A stretch of 64,000 nt of DNA from Heligmosomoides polygyrus polygyrus (Eukaryota; Nematoda; Chromadorea; Rhabditida; Heligmosomidae). Within the stretch, counting starts at the first letter, position 1, and every line of letters starts with the position of its first letter. The DNA is taken from the NCBI GenBank assembly GCA_947396885.1, contig OX377205.1:70404969-70468968 (forward strand), in the 5' to 3' direction. The notes beneath the pieces were generated by a model. The model did not search any database. It had not been told where the DNA came from and saw nothing but the letters and a program-made list of their open reading frames with translations. Both the position numbers and the translations under genes were made by a program. Below are positions 44,982 to 56,665 of the stretch, piece by piece.

Positions 44982-45164
44982 CTCATTGATTTGCCTCAGT
45001 AAGTCGTTCTTCCCGTACAGCTCAGCCAGGTAGACAAGTGCGGCGATGCTTTTGAGAGAGAGCTCCTCCGCAACCGGCTCCCGCTTCACCACGTATCGAA
45101 GAAAGGCTTTCACGGAGTCTCGAGGCAGTCGAGACACGTTGATCAGGCTGGCAACAGCGCCTCT
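44982..45164 (-). CDS. Candidate host exon A, unknown protein
   Basis: A 183-nt phase-0 exon (61 codons) lies between the acceptor AATTTCCAG (45165-45173) and the donor GAG|GTTGG at 44981. It reads GAVASLINVSRLPRDSVKAF, then a helical stretch with KREPVAEELSLKSIAALVYL and AELYGKNDLLRQINE. The codon use, clean phase and 64-nt intron to exon B (44918-44981) fit a nematode gene. I do not recognise the protein; the alternation of Leu-rich helices recalls HEAT/ARM or TPR-type solenoids. It is the best host-gene candidate in the window. Upstream exons were not found; a SINE sits 170 bp upstream. Confidence 0.5.
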
Positions 45165-45344
45165 CTGGAAATTGCTGCAGCACTATTAATTAGGAAGACT
45201 ATAATGTAATATTCATAAATGCCTAAAGCAAGGAAAAAATTCATTGTAGTCTTTTTAATTAATGGTGCGGTGAATGCTGCTTACATTTATCTCGAATGTA
45301 TTAGTCGTATTATTTAGCTTCAGCAAAGCTGCTTGAGTGCGTAT

Positions 45345-45590
45345 CAACGCAGTCGTTTGGGGTGCTCGTAATCACGTGCATCCCTAACTGAGGTTCTTGG
45401 TCCGGCTCCCACCCAGGAGAGCCATGCTTTCCATCCCCCAATGTTGGCAATTTATTGCCGTACACTCTCTAAAGGATGAGACACTGACTTGTCGCTCGAT
45501 TAGGCTACAGCAAGCCATTGTATAGACCCAATACGCATTCAAATTGTAGCCACGACATTCCGTGGAAGTAGAGTGCCTGGCGCACAGGAG
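45345..45590 (+). mobile_element. tRNA-derived SINE
   Basis: Keeps ACGCAGTCGT at the head, the B-box region GTTCTTGGTCCGGCTCCC, the GACTTGTCG and GCAAGCCATTGTATAGACCC blocks and CACGACATTCCGTGGAAGTA near the 3' end; no tail. Confidence 0.8.
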
Positions 45591-45892
45591 CGGATCAACG
45601 TGATCCTCTGTCCTGATATTCTTATTTTTTGCGCAGTGCTTTGGCCGTGGTATCGTGGTTGACCTCCACTCAATGACAACAAAAATATCGCTTTTTAAAA
45701 CTAACAATACAACGCAAATTAGTGTGACACGCCTTAGCAATTCTCTGGATCCCGACAAAAGAAAGTTGACAATACTTCAGAGATTAACATTTTCGCATAG
45801 GAACTCAACGACGAAACTAAGACGTTGAGTTTGTTGTTTATGTTGTTGTATGTTATGTTTTATCCCATTACTACCAAGGGAAGGATACCACG

Positions 45893-46145
45893 TGACCATG
45901 GGACTTTGAGATGAGATACATATCACGGGATGCGGCTTTGAACACTGATACCAAATATGTGTACGGATTCTACTGTGCGCATCTGTTGTGGAGCATTTTC
46001 AGCATGGCTCCGAGTTCAAGTGTCCTGGAAACTGCGCTGCCGGCCGAGCAGCAGTGGCGCGAGGGTGCAGGAGCGGCGTGGTGAGACGCGGTGTTTGTGG
46101 TTCGACTCCCATGTGATGCAGGATTTTTGCAGTCCTTAAAAAAGG
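45893..46145 (+). repeat. tRNA-like repeat, left member of an inverted pair
   Basis: Starts CACGTGACCATGGGACTTTG and includes GATGCGGCTTTGAA, CAAATATGTG and a B box (GTGGTTCGACTCCC) followed by ATGTGATGCAGGATTTTTGC. Its inverted partner is 46835-46989. This copy has about 80 bp of extra sequence before the B box. Confidence 0.65.
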
Positions 46146-46834
46146 TCTTCACGATCAACCAAAGCTCTCTATGTCAAATGGCGAAGTTTTGGCGAAATCG
46201 ATTACCATGATCTCACCACCCATACTTACAACTGGGTGATCAATAACTTAAGTAACCCCCTTGGGAAATTTTTTCGACACACGGGGTCGGTAAGGACAGT
46301 ACTGCCGACTTATCTTCCAAACAATGTTCTCACCAGCATTTGTTTTGGCGTGCGTTTTGGAGGAGTTCGGTTCTTCCGATACTTCATGCGCTCCTAAAGG
46401 GCAAGAAAAGAAGATGACCAGCAGTTTCGCATCCATCTTGTGAGATACGCAATGCGGGAGCATCGAGGTAGAGGATGACGAAGGTATCAGTGTGTTTTGT
46501 TGTTTGTTTCGCCATGTTTTTAGTAACTACCCGTAACAAATTGGATCTCCGTGATAGTATGAGTTGTTAAAATAAAGCATGCATTGGATCCGAAAAAAAC
46601 CTTCCGATAAGTGAATGATTCGGATAGCGCTAATTTCGCAACCCCAGATTTTTGGGTGATTCGGGTAACGGCGATTCTGCGGGCCTCGGATTTTGAATGA
46701 TTCCGATCGGGATATCCGAATCGGAGATCCGAAACTGATTCATTTCCGATGTATAGTATGATGATGAGTCCTTCCTGGCGACGATTTCGTTGAAATTTGA
46801 CATGGAGAGCTTGTCTGATCGTCACAGATCTTTC
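46146..46834. other. Spacer between inverted repeats
   Basis: From 46590 to 46770 it is rich in ATTCGGAT/ATCCGAA-like motifs. No coding evidence. Confidence 0.35.
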
Positions 46835-46989
46835 TTAGGAACTGCAAGGATCCTGCATCACAGAGGATTCAAACCATGAACCACCGCGCCACACGCCGCA
46901 CAGCAGATAAGGAGCACATATCTGGAACCAGCCTTCGAAGCCGCATCTCATGATATGCATCTCATCTCAAAGTCCCAGTCGTATACGTG
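46835..46989 (-). repeat. tRNA-like repeat, right member of an inverted pair
   Basis: On the minus strand: CACGTATACGACTGGGACTT, GAGATGAGATGCATATCATG, an A-box-like GTGTGGCGCGGTGGTTCATG, a B box GGTTTGAATCCTC, then TGTGATGCAGGATCCTTGCA. It corresponds to 45893-46145. Confidence 0.65.
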
Positions 46990-46990
46990 A

Positions 46991-47030
46991 CCCAATAGGA
47001 AACGATACTATAGTATCGTTTCCTATTGGG
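46991..47030. repeat. Perfect 40-bp palindrome
   Basis: CCCAATAGGAAACGATACTA is followed with no spacer by its exact reverse complement. Each outer end, CCCAA|TA or TA|TTGGG, looks like the terminus of a mariner, and the right one begins mariner 3. Confidence 0.95.
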
Positions 47031-47975
47031 TGTCAGAAAGTATCTGCAGAAATAAGTGCTATATAAGGACACTATTCTGTTGCATCTGCATAACATATAC
47101 AGCTCCGTCTTCCTTGCCTATTTCACTGTATGATGGCCGAACTGTCCACCCATATTAGACACGTACTCCTTCACGAGTTTGAATCTGGGCACTTCGCTGC
47201 AGAAGCCTATCGAAACATGTGTCGTGTAATCGGCTCTGAAGTTCCTTCTGTACGGTCTGTGTATTTCGAACGCTTTAGAAGCGGGGATATGAGTCTCGAA
47301 GATGAGCCTCGCTCTGGTTGACCGACAACGATATCTTTGGATAAACTGAGGAAACTGGGGGAGCAGCATCCATATGAATGTGTGCGTTATTTTGCTGCTG
47401 CTCTTAGCTGTTCTCGATCCACCGTGGACAATGGACTGCGATCTCTTGGAATGGTTAGAAAGCTCGGTCAGTGGCTCCCACACGAGCTGACCGACGACAA
47501 CCGGCGAAGACGTCTGGACATATGCACTCAGCTGCTCTCCCGAAGTAGCACCTTCAACTGGCTGGACACAATCGTCACAGGAGATGAAAAATGGGTCCTC
47601 CACGTCAACCGCGCTCGTAAACGTGCGTGGTGCCAAAGCGATGAAGTGCCGAAATCTTTCGTAAAAGGTGAAATTCGTGCGAGGAAAGTCATGCTGAGCG
47701 TCTGGTGAGGAGTTTATGGGATCTACCATTTCGAGCTGCTGCCTGGCAGCACGACTGTCATTGCCGAGGTCTACGCTACGCGCTCGCAAGCGCTTTATAC
47801 TATGAAAAAGTCCATACGAAGTTTCTGCTGTCATGGTGTAAATAAGTTCAAGCTTTCGAACGGTTCGAACCAAAAATGCACCACCCTACATGATGCCTGC
47901 TGCTTCGTCTTTTTCTAAACTTGTGATGGGCTAATTTCGATAAACATTAACGAGTACTTCTCGTTCAATAACCAA
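47026..47975 (+). pseudogene. Mariner element 3, internally deleted
   Basis: The left end is TTGGGTGTCAGAAAGTATCT after TA (47024-47025). The right end is probably 47975, where the complement reads TTGGTTATTGAACGAGAAGT before TA. The transposase frame starts at 47115 (MAELSTHIRHVLLHEFESGH), has the helix-turn-helix (FERFRSGDMSLEDEPRSG), a stop at 47320, then HELTDDNRRRRLDICTQLL and the first catalytic motif IVTGDEKWVLHV. After RKVMLSVW there is a stop, and the second and third catalytic Asp are absent, so it cannot make a full transposase. Confidence 0.8.
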
Positions 47976-49761
47976 TATCGACGCAGTGGGCTCTAGCTCG
48001 CAAACTGCTCTACTGCAACGTAATTGCTCAAATCGAGAATCCTTCAAGGCGAGAACTTTATATGGTATTCAAGTAACTTACCCGCGCGTCTAAGCCGAGT
48101 ACGCTTTTCGAGGTCGGTACCCGTTCTTCTCCGGTGACAAACACGACCAAGTCGTCTCGATCGGACCAGCGGATCACTCTTAAGTATAATGAAATCCCTT
48201 CTTGAAAATCCAATATGCACCGTCAAAGTTGGTAGAGATGGTGAAGGCGTTGAACACTTACTCAATTAAACCAAAAATAACGCTTCCGTGTGCAAAACCC
48301 TGTCCTCCTAAGAAGATGCCTTGAGCATCTGAGATTGTACCGCTTACCGTTTCGGTATGCAGTCGTTGTCTACGTTAGTTTGTTACCGCTACTTGCTTAT
48401 AACCACTATGGAAGAGTTACAGATTACCGCTTTGGATCATACCCGTAGAGGAACTACTAACAAATGCCTCACTCAGTCATATGCAACCACCGACTGCTCG
48501 CTTGGTTCGAAAATGACTCCAAAATGATAGCTACCACCAGCCATCTGATTGCGCAGTTCGTAGCTCGTGTGAGGAGGGTTGGTTCAGTTTTCTGTCGCGG
48601 TCCCGGCGAGTGGTCTTCGGACGCTTGCGGGTACCACCACTTTATAGGCTCACCTCTACTCATCAGTTATATGTCTGTTGCCTGTTCAAGACTGTCTTAA
48701 TACTAGTAAGCATAATGGTGCACTGTTTCAGATAACCATACGAATCCCTTCAACGATTCCGAGAGAGGCACAGGAAGGATGTTAGTCAGGGTACGCTACC
48801 TCCAACCATAAAGACAGTCGCAGTGTGCTAAAGGAAGTGAAGGAGTAAAGGAAAGGTGAACAGCGATGGTGGCTTAGTCGTTCAGTCGCTCGGTATTTTC
48901 AGGAGTTTCGCATTCCACTGCCCTTAGATGTCAACGAGTTCCGGAGAGGACTGCTCTATTCGGTATCTTTGGCCAGCAAGAACGAAACCGGTGGCGGTGA
49001 AGGAGCAGAGGTAAGCGACAGCGCCAGCGTGGCTGCAATAGCTGGTCATGACCACTCTCAAATGATTTCCCGACTTAACGAAACACAACAAAGGCGCCGC
49101 TGCATATAGAAATAGAAAACTACACCAACCTGCTTGCCCAGGTAGACTCAGTTTCCGAGTTCTTAGTTGGGAGGGGTCTAAAAAGGACCGTTCTCGGTGC
49201 ACGTGTAGCAAAGGAGGACCTCCCCCCTCCCCTAACACTGCGTTTGCAATGAGCAAGGATCACCTTTGCCACATAACGTAGATAACATCTGTAAAATAAA
49301 AACAAAACTAGGCCAGGACATCATCAATTTTGGACATGGACAAGACAATGTTCTTCACATCCTAATCAATTCCCCTTCCCAAATCGAGCACAGATTTGGG
49401 CAGGGGAAGGAAATCCAGGGTGTGACTCAAGTGACGCATCCGTGTTAAAATTGCCTTCATCCTGGAGCCGGAATCATCAACGACTTACAGCAATTTAACA
49501 GAGAGGACTACAGCCAAAATCCCTGATAGCGCGGAATATGGTGATCGGTAAGCCGCGTTATCTGAGTTTTCCGCTGTGAATTCCCTGGGTATTACTAAGA
49601 CCTAACCAAATTCTGCATTCTCCATGGTGTCGTGGAGTTGATGTGCAGGTTTGCTCATCAACCCGCCATACTGTAGCGTGTGGCAGCTGCCGTTGCGTTG
49701 CGGATCGTGTTGGCCTCCACGTGTGCGTTCGATCGATGTCTTATTGCCCACGTCCACACTA
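47976..49761. other. No recognisable feature
   Basis: No supported gene or element. ORFs up to 110 codons show nothing recognisable. Confidence 0.3.
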
Positions 49762-49763
49762 TA

Positions 49764-52030
49764 CAGTACCGGACATGTCTTTTGGTCATTGGCCGAAAAA
49801 GCCGCGCCGGCCAACATAGGCCGCTTTGGAGCGTTCGAAAGCGGCCTTTTTGAATAACTTCTTTAGAAATCGAATACTTGTGAAAGTGAACATATATTTG
49901 AACTCAGCAGCTCAAGCTCTATCTTTTGGTATATAAATCTCAGTAGAGTTGAACAATGCATATAGGCCCGACAGAATCAATCGAGTGGGCGCGACAGTTT
50001 GTAGAGCGAGCGTTTGGGGAGTTTTATCGGAAATTTTTAGCCGTCCTTATTAGTAATTGCTCTAAGACTGTCCAGATTGCATTTGGAGTGCGCCGTGAAC
50101 AATGCATACAGAATCGGACCTACCAATCGAGTGAGCGCGACAACCTGTAGAGCGAGCGTTTCGGGAGTTTTATCGGAAATTCCCAGCCGCCCCAATCAGA
50201 AATTGCTCTAAAAATGTTCACCTTGCATTTGGAGTGGGCCGCGAACAATGCATACAGAATCGGACCAATCAATCGAGTGGGCGCGACAGCTCGCAAATTG
50301 CGTGCGCGGGCGTGTTCGGAGCGCAATAACTTTGTGGAGATCGAATCGTTTCGGCTGCGGCTAGCGGATTTTGTAGGCAGTAGAATGGTTTTGTAGTCCC
50401 CAAAGGTACACCGTGGTAGCTTCTAAACGGGCGAAATTATTGCGGTGCGAAAATGGGGTTCTGTGACACGATTTTTTCCAAATTCAGTCGACCACTGTGG
50501 GAAGACGTGACGAGCTAACGGTCTAGGAATGCGTATGCGAGCAAACCAGCTTAGGTAATTTGCGAGGAAGTGCCCAGAGCTCCCCAGCTTCCTAACCCGC
50601 CTCGCTCCCGACAGCCATTTTAGAGCGGCGGAGGACGGCGGTGAAGTTTTTTCCGCCCTTACTAGTCCACATTTGAGTTTTCGACAGTTCTAGTGGTGCC
50701 GTTCTGTTTACCTCGGAAAGTTCTATCGAATGGTGTCACTCTCAAGCAATTCCGAAAAACATCGATTTTTTGACAATTTCACATGAAAGGTGAGACGGCT
50801 CAAGGTCGCGGCAGAAGGACAATGGCGTCATCGAAAACGATACTTTTGAACCGGGCCAAGTTTTATACCATTCGATAAAGCTTTTCGTAGTGAATTGCAG
50901 GATGTTACTGCGAACAACAAGAACTGTAATCTGAGCGAGTAAGAACGCGGAGAAAATCGACCGATGTTGTGCTAAATTGCACGCGCGGGCGTGTTCGGAG
51001 CGCGATAACTCTGTCAGCTTCCAATCTTTCTGGCTGGAACGTGTGGATTCCGTAGGCAGTAATATGCTCCAGTAAAGCGCTAAAGCACAGTAAATTATCT
51101 TACGAATTGGCAAGGTTACGGCGATGCGAAAATGCAGGCTGGGCATGTGTGACACGATTTTTTCAGATTTCGGTCGACCGCTGCGGGTACATGAGGCGAG
51201 TTAAAGGCATGCAAACTTGCGGACGAGCAAAACACCGAAGGCACTTTGCGATGATCTGCTCCTAACTCTCCAGCTGCCTATGCTGCCTTAGCCCCATCTG
51301 CCATTTTAGAGCGGCGGACGGTAGCGGTGAAGATTCTTCCGCCCTTACTTGCCCACATTCAAGTTCTCGACGCTATCAGTGGTACCACTCTGTTCTGCTC
51401 AAGAAGCTCTATCAAATAGTGTCAATCTCGACCAATTCCGGGAGCATCGATTTTTTGACAATTTCGCATCAAAGGCGAGACGGCAATGATGTCATCGAAA
51501 ATCGATATTTTTGAGCCGGGCCAAGTCTGATACCGTTCGATAGAGCTTTTGGTGGTGAATGGAATGGTGTTACTGCGAGCAGCAAGAACTGTAATCTGGG
51601 CGAATAAGAGCGCGGAGAACATCGACCGTTGTTGTGCTAAATTGGACGCACGGGCGTGCTCTGAGCGCATCGGCGGAATTTTCAAAAACGGACGTCGGAT
51701 TCGTAATCAGCGCCCCAAATAACCCCCTAGACGATTTTGGACGAGGATGGGGCAAGCAAATTTGGCAAATTTCGAAATCGTCGGCTTTCGATGACGTCAT
51801 CATCCGGGCAGGCTCGTCGAAGAGCCTCCTCCTCTCCGATGGAAATTGTCGAATCAATTTTCCTGGAATTGGACAAGATAGAAACAGTTCGATAGAGCTT
51901 TTCGAGCTGAACAGAACGGTTCCACCTGGTGCGTCAAAAACTCAAATTTGGGCGAGTAAGGGCGGAAGAAACTTCACCGCTGCTCTCCGCAGCTCTAAAA
52001 TGGCAGCTGGGACTAAGGCAGGTTAGGCAG
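49764..52030 (+). repeat. Foldback element, left arm
   Basis: Mirrors the right arm. The unit at about 50720-51340 matches the complement of 52650-53260 almost base for base. Confidence 0.85.
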
Positions 52031-52299
52031 CTAGAGAGCTATGGGCACTTCAGCGTAAAGTACCTTAGCTGATTTGCTAGCCCACACATTCGTAGGCCGC
52101 TAGCTGATCGCGTGTTCCTACAGTGGTCGACTGAAATCGTGTCGCACAAGGCTAAGCTGCATTTTCGCACCACTGTAACCTTGTACAATCATAAGCTACG
52201 TAGCTGTGCTTTGGTGCTTTACTAGAGCGTATTACTGCCTACGAAATCTGCAAGTTGCAGCCGGAAAGATTGGAAGCTGACAGAGTTATCGTGCTCCGG

Positions 52300-54577
52300 A
52301 AACGCCCGCGCGTGCAATTTAGCGCAATAACGGTCTATGTTCTCCGTGCTCTTACTTGCCCAGATAACAGTTTTCGCCACTCATAGTAGCACCGTTCAAT
52401 TCAGCACGAAAAGCTCTATGAAACGGCACCAAACTTGACCAATTTCGGAAACATCGATTTTCGATGACGTCATCGTCCGTCTGGCGCAGCCTAGAGGCAG
52501 GCCGTCTTCGATGAGAAACTGTCAAAAAATCGATGTTTTCAAAATTGGTCGAAATTGATACTGTTCGATAGGGCCTTTTGAGCTGAACAAAATGGTACCC
52601 TGGCTGGGGCTCGAAATCTCGAACATGTGCGAGTAAGGGCGGAAGAATCTTCACGGCTGCCGTCCGCCGCTCTAAAATGGCAGATGGAGCTAAGGCAATT
52701 TAGGAAGCTGGAGAGCTAGGAGCAGATCATCGTAAAGTGTTTTCGGTGTTTTGCTCGTCCGCGAGTTTGCATGCCGTTAACTCGCCTCGTGTACCCGCAG
52801 TGGTCCACCGAAATCTGAAAAAATCGTGTCACACATGCCCAACCTGCATTTTCGCACCGCCGTAACCTTGCCAATTCGTAAGATAATTTACTGTGCTTTA
52901 ACGCTTCACTAAAGCATATGACTGCCTGTGGAATCCACACGTTTCAGCCAGAAAGATTGGAAGCTGACAGAGTTATCGGGCTCCGAAAACGCCCGCGCTT
53001 GCAGTTTAGAACAACATCGGTCGATTTTCTCCGCGTTCTTACTCGCTCAGATTACAGTTCTTGTTGTTCGCAGTAACATCCTGCAATTCACTACGAAAAG
53101 CTTTATCGAATGGTATAAAACTTGGCCCGGTTCAAAAGTATCGTTTTCGATGACGTCATTGTCCTTCTGCCGCGACCTTGAGCCGTCTCACCTTTCATGT
53201 GAAATTGTCAAAAAATCGATGTTTTTCGGAATTGCTTGAGAGTGACACCATTCGATAGAGCTTTCCGAGGTAAACAGAACGGCACCACTAGAACTGTCGA
53301 AAACTCAAATGTGGACTAGTAAGGGCAGAAGAAACTTCACCGCCGTCCTCCGCCGCTCTAAAATGGCAAATGGGGCTAAGGCAGTATAGGCAGCTGGAGA
53401 GTTAGGAGCAGATCATCGCAAAGTGCCTTCGGTGTTTTGCTCGTCCGCGAGTTTGCATGCCGTTAACTCGCCTCATGTACCCGCAGCGGTCCACCGAAAT
53501 CTGAAAAAATCGTGTCACACATGCCCAACCTGCATTTTCGCACCGCCGTAACCTTGCCAATTCGTAAGATAATTTACTGTGCTTTAACGCTTCATTAAAG
53601 CATATGACTGCCTGTGGAATTCACACGGTCCAGCCAGAAAGATTGGAAACTGACAGAGTTATCGCGCTCCGAACACGCCCGCGCGTGCAATTTAGTACAA
53701 CAACGGTCTATGTTCTTCGTGCTTTTACTCGCCCAGATGACAGTTCTCGCCACAGCTGCGAGCATGTCATCGTAAAGTGCCTTCAGTCTTGTACTCGCCC
53801 GTGCATTTGGATGCCATTAGCTCGCCTAGTCTTCCTGTGGTAGTCGACTGAACTCGGAAAAAATCGTGTGACACAAGGTTAGCCTGCATGTTCGCACCGC
53901 TGTAACTTTGTCCAGTCTTAAGCTGGGTCGCTATGTTTTAGCGTGCTTTTTGAACTTTCTACTACCTACAAAATCCACAACTTGCAGCCGGAAAGACTCG
54001 AAATTGACAGAGTTATTGCGCTCAGAACACCCCCGCGGTGCAATTTGCGATTGACTCGCCAGTCGATTGATAGGTTCGATCCTATATGCATTGTGCACAG
54101 CGCACTCCAAAGTTTTGCCGGAACAGAGTACAGCAATTCCTGAGTAGGGCGGCTGAGAGTTTCCCATAAAACTCCCTAAATGCTCACTCTACAAACTGTC
54201 CCCCCCCCCCTCGATTGATAGGTCCGATTCTGTATACATTGTTCACGGCGCACTCCAAAGACAAGCTGGACAGTCTTATAACAATTCCTCAGTAAGACGG
54301 CTAGGAACTTCTGAAAAAATTCCCTAAACGCCCACTCTGCAAGCTGTCGCGCCCACTCGATTGATTCTGTCGGGCCTATATGCATTGTTCAACTCTACTA
54401 AGATTTATATACCAAAAGATAGAGCTTGAGCTGCTGAGTTCAAATATATGTTTATTTGCGCAAGTACTCAATTTCTAAAGAAGTTATTCAAAAAGGCCGC
54501 TTTTGAACGCTCCAAAGCGGCCTATGTTGGCCGGCGCGGCTTTTTCGGCCAATGACCAAAAGACATGTCCGGTACTG
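52300..54577 (-). repeat. Foldback element, right arm
   Basis: It contains one more ~680-bp unit than the left arm, so the palindrome is asymmetric by about 360 bp. TGACGTCA (CRE-like) occurs once per unit, at about 52465 and 53151, and at 51792 near the centre. A C run lies at 54201-54210. Confidence 0.85.
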
Positions 54578-54582
54578 TACCT

Positions 54583-54740
54583 TTGTCCTTGGAAAAAATT
54601 TCGGATTTCGAATGATCGAATAATACTCGATTTTCAAAATTTCGAACTTCGAATGATCGAATATTATTCGATTCTCAAAATTTCGAGTTTCGAATAATCG
54701 AATTTGAAATTGTCCAACATTCGAATAATCAAATGAACAC
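54583..54740. repeat. TTCGAAT-rich low-complexity tract
   Basis: Short CGAAT-ATCGAAT motifs repeat imperfectly. The sequence CCTTTGTCCTT at its left edge and the TTCGAAT motif recur inverted at 57710-57945. Confidence 0.6.
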
Positions 54741-54784
54741 CTTACTTATTGTGGTCACCCAATGATTGACATTTACTTATGTTT

Positions 54785-54980
54785 ATTACCCACTGTAAAC
54801 TGCGTTCGAGAGAGCGGCATATACCAAGGCTTCAGGGGCCGTATGCTCGTCTACCCCGAGTCTCCCCCGATGGGGGATTGGAGTGTGGTAAGATATGTTG
54901 GTATTGATTGAACCTCCCCCAACGGGGGAACACGAGCATACGGCCCCAGATTGTCATTACTCTTATACCAGTGGGTTAAT
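54785..54980. repeat. MITE-like hairpin
   Basis: Outer inverted ends CCCACTG / CAGTGGG are flanked by TTA on both sides (54787-54789 and 54975-54977). Inner arms GGGGCCGTATGCTCGT (from 54833) and ACGAGCATACGGCCCC (to 54947) are perfect inverted repeats. Each side also holds a small hairpin of its own (TCCCCCGATGGGGGA-like and TCCCCCAACGGGGGA). Confidence 0.7.
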
Positions 54981-55928
54981 TGCGAAAAGGATCGGTAATT
55001 ATCAACTGTGGTACTTCGATTTCTATCAATGGATCTCCTGTCCCGTGGCCGACGTACTCCCGCTACTCTTACGTTAAATCAGGGCTAATGGATGGAGAGT
55101 GTTCGAGTCCAGTGAGTAATAAGCGCTACTGAGGCTGAAGGCGACGAGCGAGGCGAGGGCGAGCTGAGGACCGAACCGAGGCTGTGGAAGCCGGTGTCCA
55201 GGCTCAGATGCCGTTGCTCAAGCGCCGCGAAGGCTGCTCCATCCATTTCCTTCACGAGACCAAAAGACGGTGACAAAGTTATAATGAAGCACCCTTGCTT
55301 CCCTAGCAATTCGTGCCTCGAGAAGAAAGAAACATCTTGGATATGCAGAGCTAAATTGTTATAGATCTTGCTTCATAGGTTACTGTCTCCGTAGGTTATA
55401 CCGAAGCTTCTATTTGATAAAAGAAAGACTAGCATGGTCGAAGAAGTAACACAAAGGCGATCTGGTGCAGAAGAGGCACATTGGAGGCTCATGAGTGGCA
55501 TTCAATCTGCGTTCTGGCTCCGTTGAAGAGCTTCGCGTCACATATAAGCAAACGGACCCGAAGTCCATAGTTGGACTCTAATCTGGTAAGACACTACGAC
55601 TTGGACAGTGTTATTGCGAAAATGTGAATGGCTCGCTTTCATAGGAAACGGAGTACTTTAACGTCTCTGCTGGCAGAAAGCAGGAGATTCCCAGGCTCCA
55701 GAAAGTGCTACCTCCCTACTGCAGCTCCTTCCGGCTTTAATCGTTCCGTCGCTGTACTTGGGGTAGAAATGCAAAACGGAGATTCTCCCGTAGTATACCG
55801 AAGGCAAAAGCGTCATTGAACAGCCATTCACTTGTTATTCACGTGACTGGCCGCAGGAGGCTGGATGGCGTTCAAAGGAAGCAGAGACGCAGCAGAGGTC
55901 GGCGTTTGCCCGCGCTTACCTCGCGTGT
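54981..55928. other. No recognisable feature
   Basis: Nothing supported. Confidence 0.35.
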
Positions 55929-56154
55929 CTGAAGGGAAACAGGGAAGTGTCTGAAGCGTATGTCTGAACGGGAAGAGCGAGTCATATAGGGAAAATCCCC
56001 ACCCTCAATTACTATAAAGAATCCCCACCCTCAATTAGTATAAAAGTGTTTTAATTCTTTGCCAAGAAAAAACCCAAGGAGTACGGGGTCGTTGTAGATA
56101 CAATGTAATGGGCCCCTCTTCGACGGTCCTGTATGTCCGCGATGCCTCTGCTGC

Positions 56155-56232
56155 AAGCGGGTCGCAGCGCAGTGGATAGAGACGTTGTTTCATACGAGGG
56201 AGATCGAGGGTTCAATCCTCCTGCGCTGCTGC
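56155..56232 (+). promoter_or_regulatory. tRNA-like segment in the left arm
   Basis: GCGGGTCGCAGCGCAGTGGA gives the A-box region, with TTTCAT in the anticodon-loop position, and the B box is GAGGGTTCAATCC at canonical distance. GCAGCGCA can pair with TGCGCTGC. It resembles a tRNA with a CAT anticodon (Met-like). Confidence 0.65.
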
Positions 56233-56665
56233 ACTTTTGCGTTTCAACCATTTTAACTGATTGTTGAGATTTGATGGATTCTGACGTCAATACCATTTCA
56301 CAGGTTCTCTACTAATTTTTCCAGCTGTATGCTGTGGTTCAACATAATGATGCATAAACGTTCAACATCAGTGATACACTGGCACAACGTGCATGAAGAA
56401 GAAGCACTGGTCACAATAGGATGGCGTATAAAGGCTACAGGCTCCTCACAGTTTGTTTCCGTAGATGGACCGATGACCTCGGGAAAAACCATCCTGCTCG
56501 GATTTTCAAAGACCAGGACGTGACGTCGCAAGTGGTTCCAATGAAGAAACGAGGTCTATCGATCCCGCAAACTGGCGTTAACGGTTATCGATACACTATT
56601 TCCCTCATCTTTGGCTGTCAACTGGAAATCAGAAGGAGCTGAAGGTTTCAAACCTAGCACCAACA

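Larger units (their letters stand above)
49764..54577. mobile_element. 4.8-kb foldback element with Tc1-like ends
   Basis: The element is 4814 bp with long inverted arms. The outer ~230 bp of each arm are nearly identical (start CAGTACCGGACATGTCTTTT on both strands), and TA flanks both ends (49762-49763, 54578-54579). TA plus CAGT ends are typical of Tc1-like elements. Inside the ends, each arm has a TATATAAATCT box, then about three ~146-bp tandem units (GAACAATGCATA starts at 49951, 50097 and 50243; mirrored at the right), then larger ~680-bp units. Two of the large units point left and three point right (ATTTTAGAGCGG at about 50619 and 51302; complement at about 52008, 52671, 53355). No frame exceeds 140 codons and no transposase motif was found, so mobility would need an outside enzyme. 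Confidence 0.9.

Noticed and set aside
47118..47873. 251-codon minus-strand frame
   Set aside because: It is the antisense of mariner 3, whose plus strand has clear transposase motifs.
50742..53239. Frames of about 100-137 codons in the foldback arms
   Set aside because: The same frames appear in both arms because of the inverted repeat, with no codon pattern or domain; the DNA structure explains them.
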